DNA from: Streptomyces sp. NBC_01262
GTDB taxonomy: Bacteria > Actinomycetota > Actinomycetes > Streptomycetales > Streptomycetaceae
NCBI RefSeq assembly: GCF_036226365.1
Contig: NZ_CP108462.1
Location: 1,426,001 to 1,490,000 of the forward strand
DNA: 64,000 bases
Direction of reading: 5' to 3'
Part shown: piece after piece, positions 1 through 12,112 of the stretch
Layout of the letters: the number at the start of each line of letters is the position of its first letter
Numbering within the stretch: position 1 is the stretch's first letter
Position numbers and translations under genes: made by a program
Notes under the pieces: model-generated
The model's database searches: none
Told to the model about the DNA's origin: nothing
What the model saw: the letters and a program-made list of their open reading frames with translations, nothing else

Positions 1-294
1 CTGTTCGATGCCGTGCGTGCCGTCGAGGACGACGGCGAGCTGGTACTTCTCGGGGTCGGAGCGGCGGATGAGTTTCGCCGTGCGGCGGGCCTCGATGGAG
101 GAGTACCTCACCAGGTTGACCTGGATGATGCCCAGGTCCAGCGTGGTGAGCATGCCCTGGAATTCGTTCACGCGGTCGGTGCGGACGTAGGACGGGATGA
201 TGGAGCGGGTGTTCTCCTCCCGCCAGACGCCGAATCGTTCCGCCGCGGGCAGGCCCTCGGTGGTGAACACTGCCGCCTGCATCCGGATGGCCAT
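1..294 (-). CDS. AraC-family transcriptional regulator, N-terminal part (runs off left edge)
   Basis: Only the first 98 codons are in the window; the frame is open to base 1. The residues resemble the AraC-binding-like domain (PF14525) that precedes an AraC helix-turn-helix: an early RFGVWREE segment and a later LIRRSDPEKY segment are characteristic. The DNA-binding half lies outside, so assignment to the AraC family is inference. ATG at 294 is used as start; an in-frame ATG at 282 is possible. The gene follows the transporter end of the isonitrile operon in the same orientation, separated by a strong palindrome, so it is probably its own unit and may or may not regulate that operon. Confidence 0.7.
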   Translation of the reverse strand, partial: MAIRMQAAVFTTEGLPAAERFGVWREENTRSIIPSYVRTDRVNEFQGMLTTLDLGIIQVNLVRYSSIEARRTAKLIRRSDPEKYQLAVVLDGTHGIEQ

Positions 295-371
295 TGCTGA
301 ATGATCCAAGTGCGCCCTGGTGCGTACAAGCGACTTTCGGCCAGCGAACCGCGCGGAATCGGACACGCCGC

Positions 372-397
372 CCGGACAGGTCCTAAGGCCTGTCCGG
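372..397. terminator. Palindrome at the end of the metallophore operon, probable terminator
   Basis: CCGGACAGG and CCTGTCCGG flank a short TCCTAAGG core, giving a strong hairpin that overlaps the stop codon of the ABC ATPase gene. No T-run follows, as is usual in Streptomyces. The sequence is also nearly the head-to-head junction of the two ends of the MITE at 27989-28156, so it may derive from a mobile-element end. Confidence 0.6.
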
Positions 398-1168
398 GGC
401 CAGGGGCCGCGCGGCGTACGTGATGCGTACGACTCCGTCGGCGTGGCGCTCGGCGGCCGCCGTGACGCCGAAGACCTCCCGCAGGACGGCGGGGGTCAGG
501 ACGTCGAGGACGGGGCCCGCGCCGACGACCTCGCCGTCGTGGAGGACGGCCACCTGGTCGCAGAGCCGGGCGGCGAGGTCGAGGTCGTGCAGGACGGCGA
601 GGGTGGTGGTGCCGGAGGACCGGATCAGGTCGAGCAGCTCGAAGCGGGCGCGGATGTCGAGGTGGTTGGTCAGCTCGTCGAGGACGAGGAGCTCGGGGCC
701 CTGCGCCAGGGCGCGGGCGAGCAGGACGCGCTGGCGTTCGCCGCCGGAGAGGGAGGCGAAGTCCCGGTCGGCCAGGGGGCGGGCGCCGCAGCGGTCGATG
801 GCCTCGGCGACGGCCCGGCGGTCCTCGGCGCCGTCCCGGCCCAGCAGTCCGTGGTGCGGGGTGCGGCCGAGGGCGACGATCTCGGTGACGGACAGGCCGC
901 TCGTGCTGCCGGTGGCGTCCTGGAGCACGGCGGCGGTACGGCGGGCGGCGGTACGGGCGGACAGCGCCCATACGTCGTCCCCGCCGACGCGGACCACGCC
1001 GAGGGCGGGGCGCAGGGACCGGTAGACGGTGCGCAGCAGGGTGGACTTGCCGCTGCCGTTGGGGCCGACGAGGCCGACGATGTCGCCCTTGCCGACGTCC
1101 AGGTGCACATCGCGCAGGATCGGCCGGCGGTCCAGGGTGATGTGGAGCTGCTCCACGGTGAGTCTCAC
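383..1168 (-). CDS. FecE/FepC-type ABC transporter ATP-binding protein
   Basis: This 261-residue protein is the ATPase of a metal-chelate importer. Walker A (GPNGSGKST, about residues 35-43), signature LSGGERQR and the Walker B stretch LLVLDELT are all visible, followed by a switch-type His in LAVLHDLD. The Walker B motif has DEL where DEP is usual; the catalytic Glu is kept. The start is GTG at 1168, which overlaps the TGA of the permease by 4 bp (GTGA), so the two are translationally coupled. It is the last gene of a long minus-strand operon that makes an isonitrile lipopeptide, which suggests the imported ligand is that product carrying metal. Its stop lies inside a hairpin. Confidence 0.93.
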   Translation of the reverse strand: MRLTVEQLHITLDRRPILRDVHLDVGKGDIVGLVGPNGSGKSTLLRTVYRSLRPALGVVRVGGDDVWALSARTAARRTAAVLQDATGSTSGLSVTEIVALGRTPHHGLLGRDGAEDRRAVAEAIDRCGARPLADRDFASLSGGERQRVLLARALAQGPELLVLDELTNHLDIRARFELLDLIRSSGTTTLAVLHDLDLAARLCDQVAVLHDGEVVGAGPVLDVLTPAVLREVFGVTAAAERHADGVVRITYAARPLAPDRP

Positions 1169-2169
1169 GCGGCGTCCAGCCCCTTGTCACGTCGCAGTAG
1201 CCACAGGAAGAACGGGGCGCCCAGCAGGGCGGTGAGGATGCCCAGCGGCAGTTCGTTGGGCCGGTTGAGGGTGCGGGAGAGCAGGTCCACGACGACCAGG
1301 TAGACGGCCCCGGTCAGCGCGGTGAGCGGCAGCAGTCTGCGGTGGTCGGCGCCGGTGGCGAGGCGTACCAGGTGGGGGATCATCAGGCCGACGAAGCCGA
1401 TGCCGCCCGCGACGGCGATGACGGTGCCGGTCAGCAGCGAGGACAGCACCAGCAGCACGGCCCGCAGCCGGTTCACGTCCACGCCCAGCGCGGTCGCGGA
1501 CTCGTCGCCCGCGAGCAGGACGTTGAGGCGGCGGCCGAAGAGCGCCAGCACGACGGTGGTGGAGAGCACGACCGCGCTGACGACGGGCAGTTGGCTCCAC
1601 TGGGCGCCCGAGACGCTGCCGAGCATCCAGAACATCACCGTCCGCAGCTCGGTCGGGGTCGCCCGCAGTTGCAGAAAGCTGGTCGCCGACAGGAAGACAT
1701 AGCCGACGGCCACCCCGGACAGCACCAGCCGGGTCGGGGCCACCCTCCCCCGGCGCTGCCCGAGGACGAAGACCAGGATCCCGGCCGCCAGCGCGCCGAG
1801 GAAGGCCGCCGTGGAGACCCCGAGCCCGCCCAGCGACGCCCCCGTGGCTGCCGTGATGACCAGGACGGCGCCGAGCGAGGCCCCGTAGGAGAAGCCCAGC
1901 ACGGTCGGATCGGCGAGCGGGTTGGACACCAGCGCCTGGAGCACCGCCCCGGAGACCGCCAGCCCGGCCCCGACCAGTGCGGCCAGGACCACCCGCGGGG
2001 CCCGGAAGTTCCAGACGATCTGGTCCAGGGCCGGGTCGGCCGCCGTACCGCCGCCTCCGGTGACGTGGCGCGCGACGATCCGCCAGACCTCGCCCAGCGG
2101 CACGTTGACCGCTCCGATGCTGACGGCGGCCATCATGGCGGCGAAGAGCAGGAGCAGCAGCCCGGCCAT
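1165..2169 (-). CDS. FecCD-family metal-chelate ABC transporter permease
   Basis: A polytopic membrane protein of about 334 residues with the FecCD pattern: GEVWRIV near the N-terminus, NPLADPTVLGFSYGASLGA, and the late GGIGFVGLMIPHLVR loop that contacts the ATPase. It would form the channel for a siderophore-like ligand. ATG at 2169 is chosen because it opens directly into the first membrane helix and lies 23 bp after the binding-protein stop. The frame stays open upstream to 2310 inside the binding-protein gene, but that extension is low-complexity shadow sequence. Only one permease is present, so the channel would be a homodimer. Confidence 0.9.
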   Translation of the reverse strand: MAGLLLLLFAAMMAAVSIGAVNVPLGEVWRIVARHVTGGGGTAADPALDQIVWNFRAPRVVLAALVGAGLAVSGAVLQALVSNPLADPTVLGFSYGASLGAVLVITAATGASLGGLGVSTAAFLGALAAGILVFVLGQRRGRVAPTRLVLSGVAVGYVFLSATSFLQLRATPTELRTVMFWMLGSVSGAQWSQLPVVSAVVLSTTVVLALFGRRLNVLLAGDESATALGVDVNRLRAVLLVLSSLLTGTVIAVAGGIGFVGLMIPHLVRLATGADHRRLLPLTALTGAVYLVVVDLLSRTLNRPNELPLGILTALLGAPFFLWLLRRDKGLDAA

Positions 2170-2192
2170 CGCGAGCGGCAGGCGCAGCCGGT

Positions 2193-3221
2193 TCAGAAAG
2201 CGTCGGGATGCAGGGCCCTGGCCAGCTTGTCCACGGCCAGGTCGTTGCTCGGGCCGAGGTAGATCGAGTCGGACAGGACGACGTACGTCTTGTTCTTGGC
2301 GGCCGGCCACTGGGGGAACTCCTTGAGAAGCTGCTTGGCGTAGGCCGCCGGGTCCGGGGCGTTGTAGCTGATGACGACGAGGGCGTCGATGTCGGTGGCG
2401 GCGACCTTCTCCTTGCTCAGGTCCGCGAAGGAGGTCGTGGAGGCGGCGGCGAAGGCGTTCTCGGCTCCCGCCTTGGCGAGGATGTCGTTGTAGATGCCCT
2501 TGGCGACCACCGAGCTGAACTCGTTGCCGCCCATGGACATGTTGGCGAAGAGCACCATCACCTTCGGCTTCGTCTCGCCCTTCACCTTGGCGGACACCGC
2601 GGCGATGCTCTTCTTCGAGGCCGCGATCAGCTTCTCGGCGCGGTCGCTGACGTTGAAGACCTTGCCCATGTCGCGCAGCAGGGTGTAGCTGTCGGCGACG
2701 GTCATCTTGGAGGTGTCCTGGTCGCAGCCCTGCGGGGAGACATAGCTGTTGGCGCTCACCGCCTTGAGCTGGTCGCGGGTGGCGAAGCCGTTCTTCTCGT
2801 CGAAGCCGTAGGAGGTGGTGGAGAGCACGAGGTCCGGACGCAGCCCGAGCATCGCCTCGCGAGGGATGTCGTAGGCGTCGTTGAGCTTGATGTCCCCGGT
2901 GGGCAGCGCCTTGATGGCCTTGGCCCGGCCCGCGACCTCCGACATCCCGTAGGACTGCTGGTTGGCGACGATACGGTCCCCGAGCCCGAGGGCGAGCAGC
3001 GTGGAGACCTCGGCCACCGAGGCGCCGTTCATGACGACCACCCGGCTGGGGGCCTGTGTGAAGGTCTCGGTCACCCCGCAGTTGGTGACGGTCACCGGGT
3101 ATCCGGACGCCGCCTCCTTGGCGCTGGTGCTCGCCGCCTCGGTCGCGGAGCCCCCACAGGCCGCGGTGGCCAGGCAGAGGGCTGCGGCCAGGACCGCGGC
3201 CGGCGGCCGTAATTTCGACAT
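2193..3221 (-). CDS. Iron-siderophore-type substrate-binding lipoprotein
   Basis: A 342-residue extracytoplasmic binding protein of the FecB/BtuF fold. The N-terminus is a lipoprotein signal with lipobox LATAAC (Cys22), followed by a Ser/Ala-rich linker and the core beginning PVTVTNCGVTETF. Segments such as SRVVVMNGASVAEV and LRPDLVLST are typical of this fold. The start ATG at 3221 is fixed by the signal peptide. Codon 4 is TTA (complement of 3210-3212), a rare bldA-dependent codon. It lies 56 bp after the NRPS stop and 23 bp before the permease. Its placement directly behind an isonitrile NRPS suggests it captures the metal-loaded product, which is an inference. Confidence 0.9.
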   Translation of the reverse strand: MSKLRPPAAVLAAALCLATAACGGSATEAASTSAKEAASGYPVTVTNCGVTETFTQAPSRVVVMNGASVAEVSTLLALGLGDRIVANQQSYGMSEVAGRAKAIKALPTGDIKLNDAYDIPREAMLGLRPDLVLSTTSYGFDEKNGFATRDQLKAVSANSYVSPQGCDQDTSKMTVADSYTLLRDMGKVFNVSDRAEKLIAASKKSIAAVSAKVKGETKPKVMVLFANMSMGGNEFSSVVAKGIYNDILAKAGAENAFAAASTTSFADLSKEKVAATDIDALVVISYNAPDPAAYAKQLLKEFPQWPAAKNKTYVVLSDSIYLGPSNDLAVDKLARALHPDAF

Positions 3222-3277
3222 CCGTAACTCCCTTGTCGTGAATGGGTTCTGTTGCAGTAGTCGGGCCGCGCCCCGGG

Positions 3278-7527
<4,250 letters not shown>

Positions 7528-7531
<4 letters not shown>

Positions 7532-7764
7532 GTCAGCCGCTCGGACAGCAGCTGCCACCACTGGGCGAACGAGGTGCGCTCGGCGAGTTCCACGAAGCTC
7601 ACCCGGGCACCGGCGGCCCGCCAGCGCTCGGCGAGTGTGGTGATGCGCAGCGAGTCCAGGCCCGCGTCCAGGGGGTTCTCCTCAAGGTCGACCTCGTCGG
7701 GCCGCTGGTGCAGTAACTCCGCGAGGTCGCTGCGGAAGCTGTCCAGCGTCAGGGTCTCGGGCAT
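7528..7764 (-). CDS. scoB: Acyl carrier protein (ScoB type)
   Basis: A 78-residue carrier protein. Ser38 in the GLDSLRIT motif is the expected phosphopantetheine attachment site. In INLP pathways this ACP carries the acyl chain to which glycine is added before isonitrile formation. It lies between the acyl-AMP ligase (21 bp gap) and the NRPS (4 bp overlap), the same order as Rv0099-Rv0100-Rv0101. Codon 17 is TTA (complement of 7714-7716), so translation should depend on the bldA tRNA; because the NRPS start is coupled to this gene, NRPS synthesis could be affected too. Confidence 0.9.
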
Positions 7765-7785
7765 GGGGCTCTCTTTCGGTTGGCT

Positions 7786-9336
7786 TCAGTTGACCTTGCG
7801 TTCGGAGTCGGCCCAGAAGCGGTCGCGCAGCTCACGGCGCAGGATCTTCCCGCTGGGGTTGCGCGGGACGGTGTCGATGAACTCGTACCGGGCGGGCAGC
7901 TTGAAGGCGGCGAGCCGTTCGACGAGGAAGCGGTGCAGCTCGCGCGGGCTCGGCTCCGGGCCGGGTGCGGCGACCACGAAGGCGTGGACGCTCTCGCCCC
8001 AGCGTTCGTCGGGCGCCCCGACGATCACGGCTTCCGCGACGGCCGGGTGGTGTTCCAGGGCGCTTTCGATCTCGGCGGGGTAGACGTTCTCGCCCGCGAC
8101 GAGGATGGCGTCCTTGATGCGGTCCCGGATGAAGATGTAGCCGTCGTCGTCGACGTATCCGGCGTCCCCGGTGTGGATCCAGCCGTCGACCAGGGTCTCG
8201 GCCGTACGGTCGGGAAGCCCCCAGTACTCCACCATGCGGGCCGGGGTGGCCAGGCAGACCTCGCCGACCGCTCCCGGCGGCAGTTCGCGGCCCTGCCCGT
8301 CGATGACCTTCGCCCGGATGCCGGGGTAGGGGTGTCCGGCCGCCTTCATTCGGGGGTGGCCGGGGATGTGGTCGGCCGGGGGCAGGCAGACGGCGGTGTT
8401 GCCGGTCTCGGTGAGTCCGTAGATCTGGGCGAACTCGCAGCCGAACATGGCCAGGCTCGCCTCCAGCAGCGCCTCGGAGATGGGCGAACCGCCGTAGACC
8501 GTCTTACGCAGTGTGGTGAAGTCGGCGGGGACGACGCCGGGTTCGGTCAGCATCAGCCGCAGCATGGCGGGGACGACGCAGGCGGTCGTGACGCCGAGGT
8601 CCCGGATGAGGTCCACGGCGTCGCGGGCGGCGAAGGCGCGCATCGCCACGACGGTCACTCCGGCGTTGAAGTTCTGGGCCGCCCACCACAGTCCGCCGAT
8701 GTGGAAGCCGGGTATGCCGATCAGGGCGATGTCCCCGGCCCTGAAGTCGATCCAGTCCAGCCCCTCGCTCGCCAGGGCGTCACGGATCGCGAAGAAGCTG
8801 CGGTGGGCGAGCACGACGCCCTTGGGCAGGCCGGTGGTGCCGCTGGTGTAGAGCTGGGCGACCGGGGTGTCCGGGTCCGGGGCCCAGTCCGGCTCCGTAT
8901 CGGGGTGAGGGGCCTTCCAGGCCGGGAATCCGTCGGGGGTTCCCAGCCGGACGACGGTCGCCGGGGGCGCGGCCGGGAGGCGATCAAGGACCGGCGCGAA
9001 CTCCTGCTCCAGGAAGAGCAGTTCACTGCCGGAGTCGGAGAGGATGTGGCCGACCTCGGGGGCCGTGAGCCGCCAGTTGACGGGCACCAGGACGGTGCCG
9101 CTCTTGGCGCAGCCGAAGAGGATCTCGTAGTAGTGCTCGGACTCCTTGCCGAGGTACGCCACCCGCGCCCCGGGCGCCAGTCCGGCGGCCCGGATGGCGT
9201 GGGCGATGCGGTTGCTCTCCTGGTGGAGTTCGCCGTAGCCGAGGCTGCGTCCCTCGCACAGGACGGCCGGGGTCAGGGGCCGGTGCCGGGCGTTGAGGCG
9301 CGCGGTCTCGACGAGCGTCGTCGGTGTTCCGGTCAT
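7786..9336 (-). CDS. scoC: Acyl-AMP ligase / acyl-ACP ligase (ScoC / FadD10 type)
   Basis: A 516-residue ANL-superfamily enzyme. It has the P-loop YTSGTTGLPKG, the motif YGLTETGNT, the hinge-preceding GWIHTGDAGYVDDDGY and the C-terminal PSGKILRREL with the catalytic Lys. By position it should activate a fatty acid and load it on the neighbouring ACP, as ScoC and FadD10 do. The start ATG at 9336 lies 36 bp after the thioesterase stop. The general fold is certain; acyl-ACP rather than acyl-CoA formation is inferred from the cluster. Confidence 0.9.
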   Translation of the reverse strand: MTGTPTTLVETARLNARHRPLTPAVLCEGRSLGYGELHQESNRIAHAIRAAGLAPGARVAYLGKESEHYYEILFGCAKSGTVLVPVNWRLTAPEVGHILSDSGSELLFLEQEFAPVLDRLPAAPPATVVRLGTPDGFPAWKAPHPDTEPDWAPDPDTPVAQLYTSGTTGLPKGVVLAHRSFFAIRDALASEGLDWIDFRAGDIALIGIPGFHIGGLWWAAQNFNAGVTVVAMRAFAARDAVDLIRDLGVTTACVVPAMLRLMLTEPGVVPADFTTLRKTVYGGSPISEALLEASLAMFGCEFAQIYGLTETGNTAVCLPPADHIPGHPRMKAAGHPYPGIRAKVIDGQGRELPPGAVGEVCLATPARMVEYWGLPDRTAETLVDGWIHTGDAGYVDDDGYIFIRDRIKDAILVAGENVYPAEIESALEHHPAVAEAVIVGAPDERWGESVHAFVVAAPGPEPSPRELHRFLVERLAAFKLPARYEFIDTVPRNPSGKILRRELRDRFWADSERKVN

Positions 9337-9372
9337 GCGGTCTCCTCCTTACGGGCTTGCGGACTTATGGGC

Positions 9373-9870
9373 TTACGGGATGTTGACGAGGGCGAGGGTC
9401 ACTTCGCCGTCGCAGCGCCCGCCGTGGGCGTCCCAGTAGCGAAAAGAGGTCTCGGCGACGATGAACGGGGCCGCGCCGCCCGGGGATCTCCGGGCCAGGG
9501 AGTGGAATTCCATCTCGCCCGAGAAAGCACGGGCATCAATGGGCCGGCGGAAGTTCCCGGCGAAGCGGGCTATGAGGATGTCCGGAAGCTGGCGCTTCCA
9601 GTAGTCGTCCATGGTCCAGTCCTTCAGACCGTCGATCAGGGATTCCCGGACGGATCTGGCGACCAGGTAATACATCATCTGGTTGTAACAGATGTTGGCT
9701 TCCACCGAGTTCAGATGCCCGGTGTCGTCGATGTAGCACGACTGGGGGATCGTGAATTCGCAGCGCGCCGCCGCGAGACCGTCGCGGGAGGTGACGGCGG
9801 CCGACCGCAGATATCTGCAGTTCTCCTTGTACGGCCGCAGCACCCGGGCCATCAGGTCGCTGCGCGTCAT
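9373..9870 (-). CDS. scoD: FcoT/ScoD-type thioesterase-fold protein of isonitrile biosynthesis
   Basis: A 165-residue hotdog-fold protein resembling Rv0098 (FcoT, a long-chain acyl thioesterase) and ScoD. Recognisable stretches are [17 protein letters not shown] and [12 protein letters not shown]. In the sco pathway the ScoD homologue is reported to help form the glycine adduct of the enoyl-ACP and/or release the beta-amino product; that role is carried over here from family knowledge. ATG at 9870 overlaps the TGA of the isonitrile synthase gene by 4 bp. GC content drops in this gene and its upstream partner relative to the rest of the window, a possible sign of transfer. Confidence 0.88.
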   Translation of the reverse strand: MTRSDLMARVLRPYKENCRYLRSAAVTSRDGLAAARCEFTIPQSCYIDDTGHLNSVEANICYNQMMYYLVARSVRESLIDGLKDWTMDDYWKRQLPDILIARFAGNFRRPIDARAFSGEMEFHSLARRSPGGAAPFIVAETSFRYWDAHGGRCDGEVTLALVNIP

Positions 9871-10757
9871 GACGGGCCGGGCCCGTCGAAGAGCCTGCGG
9901 TCGTCGTGGACGGTGACCCGGTAGGAGACCGTGGGCTCGGGGGTGGTGGTGTGGCGGGCCCGGTGGATGAGGCTGCGGTTGTCCCAGACGAGCAGGTCGC
10001 CCTGCTCGAAGCCCTGGAGATGGATGTTGCCGTGGCCGAAGCTCTCGTCGAGCTGGCCGGTGACCTCGAAGAGTCTGTGCAGCACGTCGGTGTCCAGCGG
10101 CTTGCCCTCGGCGTCTTCGATGCCGACGGTGAAGCCCTCGCTGACGTAGAGAACCGTCTCACCGGTCATGGGGTGGGTGAAGGTGGTCGGCTGGAGGACG
10201 GCCGGGGTCTTGCGCTCGACCTCGTCGATGACCTCCGAGATCGGCCGGTAGACGTCATGCGGGCGGATCTTGAAGTACTTGCGCACGCTGTGCCGGCAGT
10301 ACGTTCCCCGGATCTCCTCCTTCAGCGCGTCGGGGAGTTTCTCGTACGCCTTTCCCATGTCGATGAAGTAAGTGCCGCGGTTCTTCCGGGGAATCACCTG
10401 CGGGTAGATGAGGGTGAGGCCGAACGGGTCCGGCATGAACTGGTAGTCGGCGTGCCAGAACTTGCCGGTCTTCGGCACACCGATCTGCTTGCCGCCCTCG
10501 GGGACGTTCGAGGAGACGAATATCTCCTCGACCTCGGGGTGCTGGTACATCGGCTCGTAGTACGTCTCCGGACGGCCCAGCCGCTTTCCCAGCTCCAGGA
10601 ACTGACGCGGTGACAGCTCCTGCCCCTTCAGCACCGCGATCTTCTCCGAGTACACACTGCGCTTGAGGAGGTCGATGTCGGCCGCCGACGCCGTGGTGTG
10701 GTCGAATCCCTCGACCGTGGCGCCGAATTCCTTGCCGGGCTGACTCGTGATCTTCAT
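9867..10757 (-). CDS. scoE: Fe(II)/2-oxoglutarate isonitrile synthase (ScoE / Rv0097 type)
   Basis: A 296-residue TauD-fold oxygenase. Iron ligands should be His102 and Asp104 (FWHADYQ) and His265 (SLIHRARH). A specific TYYEPMY patch (Tyr66, Tyr67, Tyr71), Arg127, Lys163, His269 and Arg280 sit at a constant offset of 30 from the residues I recall as metal and substrate contacts in ScoE. This separates it from ordinary TauD enzymes. ScoE-type enzymes convert an N-carboxymethyl beta-amino acid to an isonitrile by oxidation and decarboxylation. It is coupled to the thioesterase gene downstream and sits 33 bp after the second ACP. Confidence 0.94.
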   Translation of the reverse strand: MKITSQPGKEFGATVEGFDHTTASAADIDLLKRSVYSEKIAVLKGQELSPRQFLELGKRLGRPETYYEPMYQHPEVEEIFVSSNVPEGGKQIGVPKTGKFWHADYQFMPDPFGLTLIYPQVIPRKNRGTYFIDMGKAYEKLPDALKEEIRGTYCRHSVRKYFKIRPHDVYRPISEVIDEVERKTPAVLQPTTFTHPMTGETVLYVSEGFTVGIEDAEGKPLDTDVLHRLFEVTGQLDESFGHGNIHLQGFEQGDLLVWDNRSLIHRARHTTTPEPTVSYRVTVHDDRRLFDGPGPS

Positions 10758-10790
10758 GGATTCCTGCCTTCGGTGATGGTGGGTTGGGGT

Positions 10791-11030
10791 TCAGTGCGCC
10801 CGTTTGGCGTCGATCAGCTCGGCGGTCGCGGCGAGTGTGAGATCCGGCCGTAGCTCGGAGTCGTCCACGGCGACCCCGAGAGAGCGCTCGACGCGCATGC
10901 TGATCTCGACGAGCGTCAGGGAGTCGACGTCCAGTTCCGTGAAGGTCGCCGCGGGGTGGATCACGTCGGGCGGGGCGTCGTGCACTGCGGCGATGATGTC
11001 GACCAGTTGGTCGTAGGTGGTGGTGCTCAT
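10791..11030 (-). CDS. Second acyl carrier protein, paired with KAS III
   Basis: A 79-residue ACP with the phosphopantetheine Ser37 in LDVDSLTLVE. It is only distantly similar to the ACP at 7528-7764, so it is not a recent copy. ATG at 11030 overlaps the KAS III stop by 4 bp (ATGA), which implies the two work as a pair: the KAS III could extend or transfer an acyl group on this carrier. I do not know this pair from the described sco or Rv0096-Rv0101 clusters, so it may make a different acyl chain or an extra acylation. Confidence 0.9.
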   Translation of the reverse strand: MSTTTYDQLVDIIAAVHDAPPDVIHPAATFTELDVDSLTLVEISMRVERSLGVAVDDSELRPDLTLAATAELIDAKRAH

Positions 11031-12085
11031 GCCGGGTTCTTCTCCTCATGGGGTCGGTAGGTCGGTACGGGAAGCTCAGGCCAGGTCAGAAGCGCCGAGC
11101 CCCAGGTGAGTCCTCCTCCGAACGCGGTGAGCAGGACCCGCGCCCCCGGCCGGAGGGTGTCCCGGGAGGCGGCGTCGGCCAGCGCGAGCGGGATGGAGGC
11201 GGCGCCGGTGTTCCCCACCGTCCCGACGTTGGACACACAGCGGTCCAGGGGGAGTTGGAGCTCCTCGGCCACCGAGTGGATGATGCGCAGATTGGCCTGA
11301 TGGGGGACGAAGCGATCGACGTCGTCGATCTTCCAGCCCGCGTCGCCGAGCATGCTGCGGGCCGAGGCGGCCATCCGGGTGACCGCGTGGCGGTAGACCT
11401 CCTTGCCGCGCATCGAGAAGTGCCGGTCCCGACGGCCGTCCTCCCCCGGGGACGGGCGCTGCCGCGAGCCACCGGCGGCCACCATGATCAGGTCTTCCCG
11501 CGTGCCGTCGCTGCCGAGGTCGAAGTGGCCGACCGCGCCGGGCTCGTCCGCCTCCCCGGCCCGCAGGACGACGGCACCGGCGCCGTCCCCGAAGATGATC
11601 GCGTTGGCCCGGTCCTCGGGGTCCACGATGGTGGAGTACGCGTCCGCGCCGATGAGCAGGACCCGCCGGGCCACCCCGGCGGCGATCAGGCCCACGGCCG
11701 ACGCCAGCCCGTACACGAAGCCCGTGCACACCGCGCCCACGTCGAACGCCGCGGCCCCGGTGAGCCCGAGTCCGGCGGCCACAACCGGCGCGGTGGCCGG
11801 GCAGGACCGGTCGGGGGTGGTCGTCGCGACGATCACCGCGTCCACGGCGCCGTCGCCCGCGGACAGCAGGGCGCGCCTGCCCGCCTGGACCGCCAGGTCC
11901 GAGGTCGCCTGCCCTGGTTCGATGACATGCCGGCTGCCGATCCCCGTACGGGTCCGGATCCAGGCGTCGGTGGTGTCCAGCCGGCGGGCGAGTTCCTCGT
12001 TGGTCACCACGCGGGGCGGCAGCCAGCCGCCCAGCCCGCACAGGACGGCGGCGGGCGCGGGTGGGCATGCGGGGGTGCGGGGCAC
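11027..12085 (-). CDS. Ketoacyl-ACP synthase III (FabH-like)
   Basis: A 352-residue thiolase-fold enzyme with the complete KAS III triad: Cys120 in GAVCTGFVYGL, His262 in VPHQANLR and Asn292 in GTVGNTGAAS. The N-terminal TTDAWIRTRTGI segment is also FabH-like. GTG at 12085 is the start, with AAGGAG about 7 bp upstream. It is translationally coupled to the ACP that follows. It may be a pathway-dedicated enzyme that makes or extends the acyl starter, or an acyltransferase (some cluster KAS III proteins form esters). Housekeeping FabH is unlikely because the surrounding genes are not fatty-acid synthase genes. Confidence 0.92.
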   Translation of the reverse strand: MPRTPACPPAPAAVLCGLGGWLPPRVVTNEELARRLDTTDAWIRTRTGIGSRHVIEPGQATSDLAVQAGRRALLSAGDGAVDAVIVATTTPDRSCPATAPVVAAGLGLTGAAAFDVGAVCTGFVYGLASAVGLIAAGVARRVLLIGADAYSTIVDPEDRANAIIFGDGAGAVVLRAGEADEPGAVGHFDLGSDGTREDLIMVAAGGSRQRPSPGEDGRRDRHFSMRGKEVYRHAVTRMAASARSMLGDAGWKIDDVDRFVPHQANLRIIHSVAEELQLPLDRCVSNVGTVGNTGAASIPLALADAASRDTLRPGARVLLTAFGGGLTWGSALLTWPELPVPTYRPHEEKNPA

Positions 12086-12112
12086 AGCGGCTCTCCTTGG
12101 ATGACGAGACGG

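Noticed and set aside
2170..2310. Longer N-terminus for the FecCD permease starting inside the binding-protein gene
   Set aside because: The extra 47 residues are Arg/Gln/Gly-rich shadow of the binding protein; ATG 2169 opens directly into the first helix.
9867..10757. Plain TauD taurine dioxygenase
   Set aside because: The YY-x3-Y patch and the Lys/Arg/His set match isonitrile synthases and the neighbours are INLP genes.
11027..12085. Housekeeping FabH in a fatty-acid synthase operon
   Set aside because: No fabD, fabF or malonyl-CoA genes nearby; it is coupled to an ACP within a biosynthetic operon.
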